From Rudanella sp. (GTDB taxonomy: Bacteria; Bacteroidota; Bacteroidia; Cytophagales; Spirosomataceae), in the NCBI GenBank assembly GCA_026785985.1, contig JAJAYX010000420.1:1-9373 (forward strand): DNA of 9,373 nt, in the 5' to 3' direction. A program made the position numbers and the translations under genes. Under the pieces are notes generated by a model. That model ran no database searches. It saw nothing but the letters and a program-made list of their open reading frames with translations, and was not told where the DNA came from. Each line of letters starts with the position of its first letter. The first letter of the stretch is position 1. Below, one piece after another: positions 1 to 6,949 of this stretch.

Positions 1-1330
1 ACCGTAATGAGTCCCAGTTCACTGTGCTGCGTTTGCCCGCCAATGAGTCGATACTGGTGGAGTCGTTGCGGACAACAGCCACGTCTTCTTTGCGCTCTTT
101 TCGTTCTTTGGCCTCCCGCTTTTCGTACTCTTTCATTATCTGCCGGAGGTTTTTGGTCGTAAACTCTTTCTGATTTTTCACCAGTTCATCCAGCGATTGC
201 CCCTTCACGTCGCGCTTGGAAAGCGGAGTTTCGGGCTTAAATTTCTTCTCATCCACAACTACCACCTCATCCACAAAAGCGGGATTCACTTTCAGGTTTC
301 TATACTGATAACTGACCACGGCATCGCCCCCGCCCTTCACGCCGAAGAACGACCCTTTGAACGAAATACGTCCGTTCACGGGCATCCACACGTTCTGAAT
401 GGGCGTGTAGGTTTGCCGTAAATTGATCGTAAACCCCTGTTGAAGAACCTGTTCCAATTGCAGACTGTGCAAGGCCCACGAGTTTTCGATAATATAAATA
501 ACGCCCCGAAACACACCCTCTCCCCACGAGCGTGGTGTTACACGAATCTTGCTGATTTCGACGGGATTACCCCCGCTTTGCTCCCGAAATGTGCCTTCAT
601 ACTCAAATTTGTAATAAGCAAACGCCTTGGGTGAGAGGGGAGAAACCGCATTGTTGATTTCTGGTCGGTAAAACGACCCCATTCCAAACTGAGCCGGAAT
701 CAGTTCATTGGTTTGCGAGTTGCGCGAGGCAATCAGCCGTCGGCGGTAGGTGTTCGGTTGTTGAAACGTGACCTCCGACACCGACTCGAACACGTTGGGC
801 ACGCCCACCTTGAAATTGGCCTCCTGTTCGGCCTCTTTCAGCTGCTTGCCCGCCATTTTCTCGATCAGTTTCGGAATGCTTTCCACCATAAACGACCCCT
901 TGCCATAAACCCGTGCCGTGTAGCTGTTCACCTGCAACTGGTGGAATTTGCTTTTAGCAATGGCCCGGCGCATGATGGTGTAGGCAGGGTCTTCGTTGGT
1001 CGAGCGGGCCTGCACTTCCTGCAAACGAAACGCCTGTTCGGGCATCACCACGTCGATGGTTTCAAAGCCGGAAGCTTTCACCTCCACTGATTTTTGCTGG
1101 GTCTGGAAACCAAGGTATTGGAACACCAGCTCATAACGGCCCGGGGATAGGGGCAACTCATAGCGGCCTTCGGTGTTGGAGATAGTGCCTGAAGTCGTGT
1201 TTTTGACCACAATAGCCGCATAGGGCAGCACATCGCCCTTATCGTTTTTAATAATCCCCCGGATGCCCTGGGCGCGGGTGGTCAGAACAGAAATCAGGAG
1301 CAACAGGCAAACAAATGAAAGACGAAACAT
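1..1330 (-). CDS. DUF5686 family protein with carboxypeptidase-regulatory-like N-terminus (3'-truncated by window edge)
   Basis: The reading frame is open from an ATG at 1330 to the left edge: 443 codons with no stop. It is therefore the N-terminal part of a longer protein, as DUF5686 proteins usually exceed 800 residues. Residues 1-20 form a signal peptide (MFRLSFVCLLLLISVLTTRA, then QG). Residues about 22-98 are a CarboxypepD_reg-like beta-sandwich, seen in GIIKNDKGDVLPYAAI, NTEGRYELPLSPGRYEL and YLGFQTQ. From about 110 (DPAYTIMRRAIAKSKFH, then NSYTARVYGKGSF) the sequence follows the DUF5686 pattern. Residues about 397-416 are strongly charged (Lys/Arg/Glu-rich), probably a linker before the missing beta-rich C-terminal half. 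The family is common in Bacteroidota, is exported and probably outer-membrane associated, and has no established biochemical role. The gene is transcribed away from the EamA gene and has its own consensus promoter. Family call is confident; function unknown. Confidence 0.85.
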   Translation of the reverse strand, partial: MFRLSFVCLLLLISVLTTRAQGIRGIIKNDKGDVLPYAAIVVKNTTSGTISNTEGRYELPLSPGRYELVFQYLGFQTQQKSVEVKASGFETIDVVMPEQAFRLQEVQARSTNEDPAYTIMRRAIAKSKFHQLQVNSYTARVYGKGSFMVESIPKLIEKMAGKQLKEAEQEANFKVGVPNVFESVSEVTFQQPNTYRRRLIASRNSQTNELIPAQFGMGSFYRPEINNAVSPLSPKAFAYYKFEYEGTFREQSGGNPVEISKIRVTPRSWGEGVFRGVIYIIENSWALHSLQLEQVLQQGFTINLRQTYTPIQNVWMPVNGRISFKGSFFGVKGGGDAVVSYQYRNLKVNPAFVDEVVVVDEKKFKPETPLSKRDVKGQSLDELVKNQKEFTTKNLRQIMKEYEKREAKERKERKEDVAVVRNDSTSIDSLAGKRSTVNWDSLR

Positions 1331-1380
1331 ACGGGCGGTTTTGTAAGAAAACGTCAAAGTAAGCGGGTCTGTTTGTATGC

Positions 1381-1409
1381 CAAAACTATTTATGGTCAAT
1401 TAACACAAA
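1381..1409 (-). promoter_or_regulatory. Bacteroidota-type promoter for the DUF5686 gene
   Basis: Read on the minus strand, TTTG (1406-1409) is followed after 17 bp by TAGTTTTG (1381-1388). This is an exact match to the -7 consensus TAnnTTTG with a spacing inside the 17-23 bp range known for Flavobacterium-type promoters. The predicted start near 1375 gives a leader of about 45 nt before the ATG at 1330. The -33 region also holds two direct copies of AATTAA (1398-1403 and 1408-1413), one helical turn apart. Confidence 0.6.
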
Positions 1410-1476
1410 TTAAGGACGAACGGGATGTAAGGGAACCCAAAGTGCTTCTTTGCTTTTATGAAGGTAGTTTCGTTCA

Positions 1477-2403
1477 ATGGTTATGCAGACTACTTTACAA
1501 CCAATTTCCGTTCATCCAAAGCGATTGACACTTTGGATGGCCCTTATTTCGGTCTATATCTTGTGGGGTTCCACCTACCTGTTCATTCATTTTATGACCG
1601 AACAGATGCCCCCGCTCTACATGTCGTCAATGCGATTTCTGGTGGCTGGTACATTACTCTACAGCTATGCCCGCCTAACCGGATCGCCCCGCCCGACCTG
1701 GACTCATGTACGCTCGGCGGGCATCATTGGGTTGTTGCTGCTGACCATTGCCAACGGGTGCCTGTCTGTCGCACTGCAACACATTCCAACGGGGATGGCG
1801 GCTTTACTGGCGGCCAGTATGCCCGTGTTTCTACTGTCGATCAACTGGCTTTGGTTTGCCAAAACCCGTCCAACAAACCTGGCCCTGATGGGCTTGTTAC
1901 TGGGTTTTATCGGTATTTATTTTCTGATTAAACCCAACAAGATGCAGGGTTCCGGCACCATCGAAGATAATCTGATTGGCACCGGGCTGGTAATGGTTGC
2001 GAATGTAGCGTGGGCGTTGGGTACCCTGTTTTCGGCGCGTTTGCCTTTGCCTGGGCAAATGATGTCGAGCGGGTTACAGATGCTCACGGGGGGGCTTATT
2101 CTATTAATGTTCAGCCTTTTGGTCGAACCAGTCACTCCCATGAGCATTCTCGATGCCCCAACTGAAGCCATTGGCTCACTGGTTTATCTGGTGATTTTTG
2201 GGTCTATCATCGGTTTCTCATCCTATGCCTGGCTAGCCCGCAACGCGCCCCCCACGCTAGTCTCTACCTACGCCTATGTAAACCCCGTGGTAGCCATGAT
2301 TCTCGGCACCCTGTTTGCGGGCGAAATCTTCACGGCTCAATCGCTCATCGGAGCGACCATCGTGGTTGCGGGGGTGGTGTTGGTTACGTTGGGGAGGAAG
2401 TAG
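1477..2403 (+). CDS. EamA/DMT-superfamily exporter, YedA-like
   Basis: A 308-residue inner-membrane protein with about ten hydrophobic segments arranged as two EamA repeats (about residues 18-150 and 167-305), the normal size and layout of the drug/metabolite transporter superfamily. It follows the E. coli YedA pattern closely: VYILWGSTYLFI (26-37), PPLYMSSMRFLVAG (45-58), GLLLLTIANG (85-94), VAWALGTLFSARLPLPGQMM (second repeat, 177-196), FGSIIGFSSYAWL (241-253), STYAYVNPVVAMILGT (263-278) and GEIF (282-285). The family exports metabolites or amino-acid-like compounds by proton or solute exchange; the substrate cannot be read from the sequence. The ATG at 1477 is followed by a second ATG at 1483, and either could be used. 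A reading frame at 1458-1931 in another phase is not a gene. It is divergent from the DUF5686 gene, and its last 20 bp overlap the end of the convergent SDR gene. No convincing promoter was found. Confidence 0.9.
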   Translation: MVMQTTLQPISVHPKRLTLWMALISVYILWGSTYLFIHFMTEQMPPLYMSSMRFLVAGTLLYSYARLTGSPRPTWTHVRSAGIIGLLLLTIANGCLSVALQHIPTGMAALLAASMPVFLLSINWLWFAKTRPTNLALMGLLLGFIGIYFLIKPNKMQGSGTIEDNLIGTGLVMVANVAWALGTLFSARLPLPGQMMSSGLQMLTGGLILLMFSLLVEPVTPMSILDAPTEAIGSLVYLVIFGSIIGFSSYAWLARNAPPTLVSTYAYVNPVVAMILGTLFAGEIFTAQSLIGATIVVAGVVLVTLGRK

Positions 2404-3154
2404 GTGGCAAACTTACACTCGTCCAGCCTCCGTCTACTACTAAACTTTGGCCGCTGATGTGCCGCGAAGCCGGATGAAGCAGAAACAGGGCCGCGTGGGT
2501 CATATCGGCAACGGTGGCCGGGCGGCCCATCGGCGTAATCCGAGACCAGATTGGCACGTAGGTGGGATCGTCGAGGGTGCGTTCGGTTTGGGTGGCACCG
2601 GGGGCGAGCGCGTTGATCGTGATGCCGTGGGGCGACAAGTCGATGACCAAATTTTTGGCCAACATTTCCAGCGCGGCTTTGGTCATGCTGTAGGCGGCCA
2701 AACCGGGGTGCGCCTGATGCCCCACCACCGACGACATCAGCAACACACTGCCGCCCCGTCCCTGCGCCCGCATCTGCCGGGCTGCAGCCTGGGTCAGAAA
2801 AAAGCTTCCTCGCAGGTTCAGGTTCATCACCTGCTCGAAGTGGGCCGGGTCGTAGTCGAAGAAATCGCCAAAATGAGTCAGGCCCGCGTTGGCCACTAAC
2901 AAATCGAGGCTACCAAATTGATCGACAGCCGTTTGTACGAGCTTTCGGGTAAACGTCACGTCGGAGGCATCGCCCGCCATCGCCTGGCATTCACCCCCGG
3001 CCTGCCGGATTCGGTCGGCGGCCTGGTGGCACAGGGTTTCGTCCAGATCGTTGAGTAACACGCTGGCCCCCTGCTGGCAAAGGCCCTCAGCAATGGCATA
3101 CCCGATGCCCTGCCCGGCTCCGGTCACGATAGCGGAATGGTTTTGAAACGTCAT
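2384..3154 (-). CDS. SDR-family NAD(P)-dependent oxidoreductase
   Basis: A 256-residue classical short-chain dehydrogenase/reductase with a Rossmann fold. The cofactor motif TGAGQGIG is at 11-18 and the NAG motif at 89-91. The catalytic tetrad is N113, S142, Y155 and K159 (YSMTK). PG at 185-186 and the C-terminal VDGGW (240-244) are also family hallmarks. D36 at the end of strand beta-2 (LLNDLDE) suggests NAD(H) over NADP(H), which is inference. Length is normal. The resemblance to FabG and glucose/3-oxoacyl dehydrogenases is at superfamily level only, so the substrate is unknown. The ATG at 3154 lies one base after the TAA of the Nudix gene (TAAAATG), so translation is probably coupled and this is the third gene of a hexosaminidase-Nudix-SDR unit. 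The last few codons, after the usual VDGGW ending, run into the 3' end of the convergent EamA gene. Confidence 0.93.
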   Translation of the reverse strand: MTFQNHSAIVTGAGQGIGYAIAEGLCQQGASVLLNDLDETLCHQAADRIRQAGGECQAMAGDASDVTFTRKLVQTAVDQFGSLDLLVANAGLTHFGDFFDYDPAHFEQVMNLNLRGSFFLTQAAARQMRAQGRGGSVLLMSSVVGHQAHPGLAAYSMTKAALEMLAKNLVIDLSPHGITINALAPGATQTERTLDDPTYVPIWSRITPMGRPATVADMTHAALFLLHPASRHISGQSLVVDGGWTSVSLPPTSSPT

Positions 3155-3155
3155 T

Positions 3156-3782
3156 TTATTTCGCTGCGTCGATCACGGCCAGTAACTCGCTGATCATCAT
3201 GGCGGTGGCTCCCCAGACTTTGTGGTTTTGTATTTGAAAAAAGGGCGCGTCGATCTTCACGCCTTTGATGTCGATCTGCGTGTCACCCACAATGGTTTCA
3301 TCCAGCAGCATGTCGAGCGGAACTTCCACCACTTCCTCTACTTCGCGGGGATCGGGATAAAAATCCGGGCGGTAGTTCATCATGCCGACCACGGGCTGGA
3401 CAAAGAAATTGCTGGGGGGAATGAACAACTCGGTTAGTTCGCCCAACACGTTCACGTCGGACACGCGAATGCCAATTTCTTCCTGGGCTTCGCGGAGGGC
3501 CGTTCTGACCAGGTTTTCGTCGGTGCGTTCATGCCGGCCACCGGGAAAAGCCATCTGCCCGGCATGAACACCGTCATACAAAGGCCTCAAAATCAGGGGT
3601 AAATAAATTTCGCCGTGGGAGGGATAAAACAGGATCAGAATGGCACTCTTTCGGGTTCGTTCGTTAGGTTTAATGTTCAGTCGCATCCGTGCGCCGGCCA
3701 TCATGCGCTGATGCGCAGCCACCCCCGGCAGGGGTTGCTGCAACCGGCGTTGAATAGCATCCGTAAACGAAGCGAAGTCCAT
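3156..3782 (-). CDS. CoA pyrophosphatase, Nudix hydrolase (NudL-like)
   Basis: A 208-residue cytoplasmic Nudix hydrolase. The segment LILRPLYDGVHAGQMAFPGG (63-82) is the NuCoA signature that precedes the Nudix box in coenzyme A pyrophosphatases. The box continues from G82 through LREAQEEIGI (96-105), with metal-binding residues E98, E101 and E102. The spacing between GG and REAxEE matches E. coli NudL/YeaB and differs by one residue from the textbook GX5EX7REUXEEXGU, supporting the subfamily. The predicted reaction is cleavage of CoA or its oxidised/acylated forms into 3',5'-ADP and 4'-phosphopantetheine derivatives. I chose the ATG at 3782. A TTG two codons upstream (3788) is also in frame, but neither has a clear Shine-Dalgarno. 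It lies 14 nt after the hexosaminidase stop and one base before the SDR start, so it sits in the middle of a co-transcribed unit. Confidence 0.88.
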   Translation of the reverse strand: MDFASFTDAIQRRLQQPLPGVAAHQRMMAGARMRLNIKPNERTRKSAILILFYPSHGEIYLPLILRPLYDGVHAGQMAFPGGRHERTDENLVRTALREAQEEIGIRVSDVNVLGELTELFIPPSNFFVQPVVGMMNYRPDFYPDPREVEEVVEVPLDMLLDETIVGDTQIDIKGVKIDAPFFQIQNHKVWGATAMMISELLAVIDAAK

Positions 3783-3796
3783 AGACAAGTGAGGGG

Positions 3797-6112
3797 TTAT
3801 TCCACAATGATTTCGTCGATGCCCAGCGTGGTTACCTGGCCAGCTTTAGGGTGATCGGCGGGGGTGATTCCTGCATTTTTGGCTTTTAAACGAACGTAGC
3901 GGGCTTTGGCTGTTTTGAAATCAGCAACCACCGGCACCACCGCCCACGGTCCTTCAATAGGAACGTTGACCGGCTGGGCAATCGCGTCTTTAAAGTCAGT
4001 TCCGTCGCGGCTCAGGGCAATTTCGACCGAAGTTGGCGGAAAAATCCGGTAGGGAACCCGTTTCTGGAAGTTTGCCAAGACTTTTGTTACCGACCGGACT
4101 TCGCCGAGGTCGATGGTCACTTCAAGGTCTTTGCCCCACGAACTAACCCACTCCATTTCGCTGCGGGCACCCTTTGCCACCTGTCCATCGGTCAGTTTGG
4201 TGCCATCGGGGTCAACGGCTTTGTTGAGGTTGCTGGTATATGATTTACCCTTCGCCCGGTGAATCACAAAGGTCTCGTTGAGCGTAGCTCCCGCTGTGGT
4301 GATGGCCCGCAAGGTGGTTGTTTTGTTGAGGGTGATCGGCATAATATACTCCGACGAACTGGTGTTGGGTTCGCGGCCATTGGTGGTGTAAAAAATTTTG
4401 CTATCGGAGTCTGATTTCTCCAAACGCACCTGTAATTGACCGTCGTTGTTGAATTGCGTACTGGCCCGCACATCCAACAGGCGTTTGCTATAGTTCAAAC
4501 CGAGGTAATCGAGCCGTTTGAGGTGATTTTTGAGCCGTACCGAAAAATCCTCGAAGTTGCGGGGTCCGGCGGGCATCCAGCCAATTTCGGCCAGGGCAAT
4601 GGCTCGTGGATAGGTCATGTATTCCACATATTCGGGAGTCGCAATATATTCCGTCCAAACATTACCCTGCACCCCGATAATGTATTTCTGCTGTTCGGGG
4701 GTCAACTCGTTTGGCGTTGGGTCATAGCTATAGACCTTCTCGATGGGCAGAAAACCACCAATGGAAAGCGGCTCCTGGGTGGGTTCGCCCTGGTACTTGT
4801 CCAGGTAACAAAACGCCCCCGGAGTCATCACCACTTTGTGTTTTTGTTTGGCGGCTTCAATTCCCCCTGCCGTGCCACGCCAGCTCATCACGGTGGCATT
4901 TGGGGCAAGGCCACCTTCCAGAATTTCGTCCCATCCGATGATTGCCCGACCTTTACTGGTCACAAACTTGTCGATTCGGCGGATGAAATAACTTTGCAAC
5001 TCCTCCTCATTTTTGAGTTTAAGCTGCTTCATCAGGTTCTGGCAAAAGGCGCTTTTTTTCCAGGCATCCTTGGGACATTCGTCGCCCCCAATATGAATGT
5101 ATTTGCTCGGGAACAGGGCCATCGTTTCCGTCAGCACATCCTGCAAAAACGTAAACGTCTTTTCCGTCGGGCAATACACATCGTCGTAAACGCCCCAAAT
5201 CTTACCTACTTCATAGGGTCTCGTTGGTTCACACGACAGTTCGGGGTAGGCTGCGATGGCCGCCAATGCATGGCCGGGCAGTTCAATTTCGGGAATAATC
5301 GTCACGTGGCGGGCCGCTGCATATCGAACAACATCTTTGATCTGCTCCTGGGTATAGTATCCACTGTGGGGTTGCCCGTCGAATTTGAAGGGATAATTTT
5401 CTCCATAATGCCCCACCATTGTCTGGTTGCGGGTGGAGCCGATTTGTGTCAGTTTCGGGTATTTTTTGATCTCGATGCGCCAGCCCTGATCGTCGGTCAG
5501 GTGCCAGTGAAAGGTGTTCATTTTGTGACGCGCCAGTAGATCAATAAACTTTTTCACCGAAGGCACGGGCATGAAGTGCCGACATACATCGAGCATCAAG
5601 CCTCGGTATTCGTAGCGGGGCCGGTCGAGAATCTGGCAGGCAGGCATCGTCCACGAAACCCCCGGCACCATTTTAGGGCTAAAGGCCGCTGTTGGCAATA
5701 ATTGCATCAGGGTTTGCACGGCGTAGTAATAGCCTTTGGGTGTTTCGGCCTCCACGGTCACGCGGTCGGGCTTCACACGTAGCACATAGCCCTCCGGCCC
5801 GCACCGACCACCTTTATGGGCCTGGAAAACAATGGATTTGCCTTTTAATGAAGCGGGCGATGATGCCACCACGGCAATGGGCATTCCCGAAGCCGTTTTT
5901 AGCTGATTCGCCAGCAATTGAGCCGCAGCCTGCTGACCGGCATCTTTGGGAGTAGCCACCACACGGGTGGCATTGGTGAGGGTGAACTGCCCCTCCTGCC
6001 CCGCAAACTGGGCTGGGAATGGAAGCAGATTATAGGCATTTTCAGATTGGGCAAACAACGTTAAGGATGTGGTCAGGAGTAACAACAAGGCTGAGAAGGT
6101 GCTTCGGATCAT
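3797..6112 (-). CDS. Exported beta-N-acetylhexosaminidase, glycoside hydrolase family 20
   Basis: A 771-residue enzyme that removes terminal N-acetylglucosamine/galactosamine from chito-oligosaccharides or glycans. Residues 1-21 are a signal peptide (LLLLLTTSLTLFA, then Q). A GH20b N-terminal domain spans about 24-150. The (beta/alpha)8 catalytic domain spans about 165-515 and contains RGLMLDVCRHF (170-180), HWHLTDDQGWR (202-212), IIPEIELPGH (272-281), the catalytic pair D344-E345 in HIGGDE (340-345), GWDE (393-396), MSWRG (409-413) and WTEY (486-489). Next come a chitobiase C-terminal-like segment (about 550-615, FYTTNGREPN) and a discoidin/F5-8C-like (CBM32-type) domain (about 630-770, with DGQVAKGA and TIDLG). 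All expected catalytic residues are present and the length is normal for Bacteroidota GH20. I chose the ATG at 6112: the frame stays open to 6220, but that extension would place residues before the signal peptide and covers the promoter at 6135-6168. First gene of the unit with Nudix and SDR. No SusC/SusD pair is seen. Confidence 0.95.
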   Translation of the reverse strand: MIRSTFSALLLLLTTSLTLFAQSENAYNLLPFPAQFAGQEGQFTLTNATRVVATPKDAGQQAAAQLLANQLKTASGMPIAVVASSPASLKGKSIVFQAHKGGRCGPEGYVLRVKPDRVTVEAETPKGYYYAVQTLMQLLPTAAFSPKMVPGVSWTMPACQILDRPRYEYRGLMLDVCRHFMPVPSVKKFIDLLARHKMNTFHWHLTDDQGWRIEIKKYPKLTQIGSTRNQTMVGHYGENYPFKFDGQPHSGYYTQEQIKDVVRYAAARHVTIIPEIELPGHALAAIAAYPELSCEPTRPYEVGKIWGVYDDVYCPTEKTFTFLQDVLTETMALFPSKYIHIGGDECPKDAWKKSAFCQNLMKQLKLKNEEELQSYFIRRIDKFVTSKGRAIIGWDEILEGGLAPNATVMSWRGTAGGIEAAKQKHKVVMTPGAFCYLDKYQGEPTQEPLSIGGFLPIEKVYSYDPTPNELTPEQQKYIIGVQGNVWTEYIATPEYVEYMTYPRAIALAEIGWMPAGPRNFEDFSVRLKNHLKRLDYLGLNYSKRLLDVRASTQFNNDGQLQVRLEKSDSDSKIFYTTNGREPNTSSSEYIMPITLNKTTTLRAITTAGATLNETFVIHRAKGKSYTSNLNKAVDPDGTKLTDGQVAKGARSEMEWVSSWGKDLEVTIDLGEVRSVTKVLANFQKRVPYRIFPPTSVEIALSRDGTDFKDAIAQPVNVPIEGPWAVVPVVADFKTAKARYVRLKAKNAGITPADHPKAGQVTTLGIDEIIVE

Positions 6113-6134
6113 GGGGTAACGAGTGAATGAAAAC

Positions 6135-6168
6135 CAAAAGTAAGCATATGGCTCGGTTTTTGCACAAA
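6135..6168 (-). promoter_or_regulatory. Bacteroidota-type promoter for the hexosaminidase-Nudix-SDR unit
   Basis: On the minus strand, TTTG (6165-6168) is followed after 22 bp by TACTTTTG (6135-6142), an exact TAnnTTTG -7 box with spacing inside the 17-23 bp range. The expected start near 6129 would give a leader of about 17 nt before the ATG at 6112. This is a reason to reject the longer hexosaminidase reading frame. The -33 box lies inside the near-palindrome at 6154-6171. Confidence 0.65.
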
Positions 6169-6171
6169 CCG
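6154..6171. promoter_or_regulatory. 18-bp near-palindrome, candidate operator
   Basis: CGGTTTTTGCACAAACCG pairs with its own reverse complement at 8 of 9 positions (only 6160/6165 mismatch). It lies in the 110-bp divergent region between the hexosaminidase and response regulator genes and covers the -33 box of the hexosaminidase promoter. That position suits a repressor site for a dimeric regulator. The protein that binds is unknown. LytTR proteins usually bind direct repeats, so the neighbouring regulator is not the obvious ligand. Confidence 0.4.
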
Positions 6172-6222
6172 TTTTCGCATCAGCCTCGCAACAATTCATA
6201 TGACTCACACGTCTACGCACTC

Positions 6223-6927
6223 ATGTATTTGGAAAAAAGCTACCGCTACATCGTTATTGAGGATGATGAGACCGATCAACTTTTATTACAAGAGCAATTA
6301 GCCTCCTTTGCGAACTTACAGTTGGCTGGTTCGGTGGCCAATCCGTTGGCGGCACTGCCCATTCTGGAGTCAGAATCCATCGACTTGTTGTTTATGGATG
6401 TGTTTTTGCCGTTAATGAATGGGCTGGATTTCCTTGAAAGCCTGCCCAATCCACCGCAAACCATTATTATCACAGCTTCCGATGCCTATGCCGTTCGCTC
6501 CTATGAGTTGGGGGTGGCCGACTACCTCACCAAACCATTCACGCAGGAGCGGTTGGAGAAAGCCGTTCAGCGCGTATTGAGCCGTTTTCCAACCGCGCTC
6601 ACACCGATTAAACCTAACTATGTGGTACTGAAAGCGGGTTGGGAGTCTGTCCGAATACCCATCGAGAGCATCAACTACGTTGAAGCGTTCGGGGCGTTCT
6701 GCAAAGTGCATACCACGGAAGGCATGACAGTGGTAAGTGATTTCCTGGCAACAGTTTATGCCAAATTACCCCCGCATTTGTTCTTGCGGATTCATAAATC
6801 GTTCGTGGTGGCCTCCTGGAAAGTCCAGCATATGGGATCACGCCACGTCCTCGTTGGCCAGGCCCAGGTTCCCGTTGGAGCCTCCTATCGCCAAACCGTT
6901 GAACAGACCTTACTCAGTGAGCAGTAG
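6223..6927 (+). CDS. LytTR-family DNA-binding response regulator
   Basis: A 234-residue cytoplasmic two-component regulator with an N-terminal receiver domain (about 8-120) and a C-terminal LytTR DNA-binding domain (about 135-230). Receiver landmarks are the acidic cluster in IEDDE (12-16), phosphoacceptor D59 (FMDV), T84 (ITAS) and K104 (YLTKPF). LytTR landmarks are the INYVEAFG strand (150-157) and FLRIHKSFVV (187-196). All phosphorylation residues are intact. I chose the ATG at 6223, just before the first receiver strand. The frame is open back to an ATG at 6127, but that extension (rich in Arg/His, no domain) overlaps the divergent promoter. No histidine kinase is present in the window, so its partner is elsewhere. 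The regulated genes are unknown; the divergent hexosaminidase unit is a natural candidate by position. The stop codon lies in the left arm of a hairpin shared with the convergent phosphatase gene. Confidence 0.93.
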   Translation: MYLEKSYRYIVIEDDETDQLLLQEQLASFANLQLAGSVANPLAALPILESESIDLLFMDVFLPLMNGLDFLESLPNPPQTIIITASDAYAVRSYELGVADYLTKPFTQERLEKAVQRVLSRFPTALTPIKPNYVVLKAGWESVRIPIESINYVEAFGAFCKVHTTEGMTVVSDFLATVYAKLPPHLFLRIHKSFVVASWKVQHMGSRHVLVGQAQVPVGASYRQTVEQTLLSEQ

Positions 6928-6949
6928 GCAGTGCTTACTGCCTACTGCT
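6920..6949. terminator. Shared hairpin at a convergent gene junction, possible bidirectional terminator
   Basis: The arms 6920-6932 (AGCAGTAGGCAGT) and 6937-6949 are perfectly complementary over 13 bp, with the 4-nt loop GCTT. The TAG of the response regulator (6925-6927) is in the left arm and the TAG of the phosphatase (6942-6944, minus) is in the right arm. Neither strand has a clear U-tract after the stem, so this is not a textbook intrinsic terminator. It could still stop or protect the 3' ends of both transcripts. Confidence 0.55.

Noticed and set aside
1449..1472. TTTG (1449-1452) and TAGTTTCG (1465-1472) as a promoter for the EamA gene
   Set aside because: The spacing is only 12 bp, the -7 box has a mismatch, and it would put the transcript start on the start codon.
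1458..1931. A 157-codon plus-strand frame overlapping the start of the EamA gene
   Set aside because: It is out of phase with the clearly homologous ten-segment transporter and has no recognisable domain.
3783..3788. TTG at 3788 as the start of the Nudix gene
   Set aside because: An ATG two codons downstream is the simpler choice. The two added residues carry no signal.
4436..5539. A 367-codon plus-strand frame opposite the hexosaminidase gene
   Set aside because: It lies entirely antisense to the conserved GH20 catalytic domain. Its translation has no recognisable motif.
6145..6202. Two CATATG hexamers (6145-6150 and 6197-6202) as paired regulatory sites
   Set aside because: Six-base self-complementary words recur by chance, and the flanking bases of the two copies do not match further.
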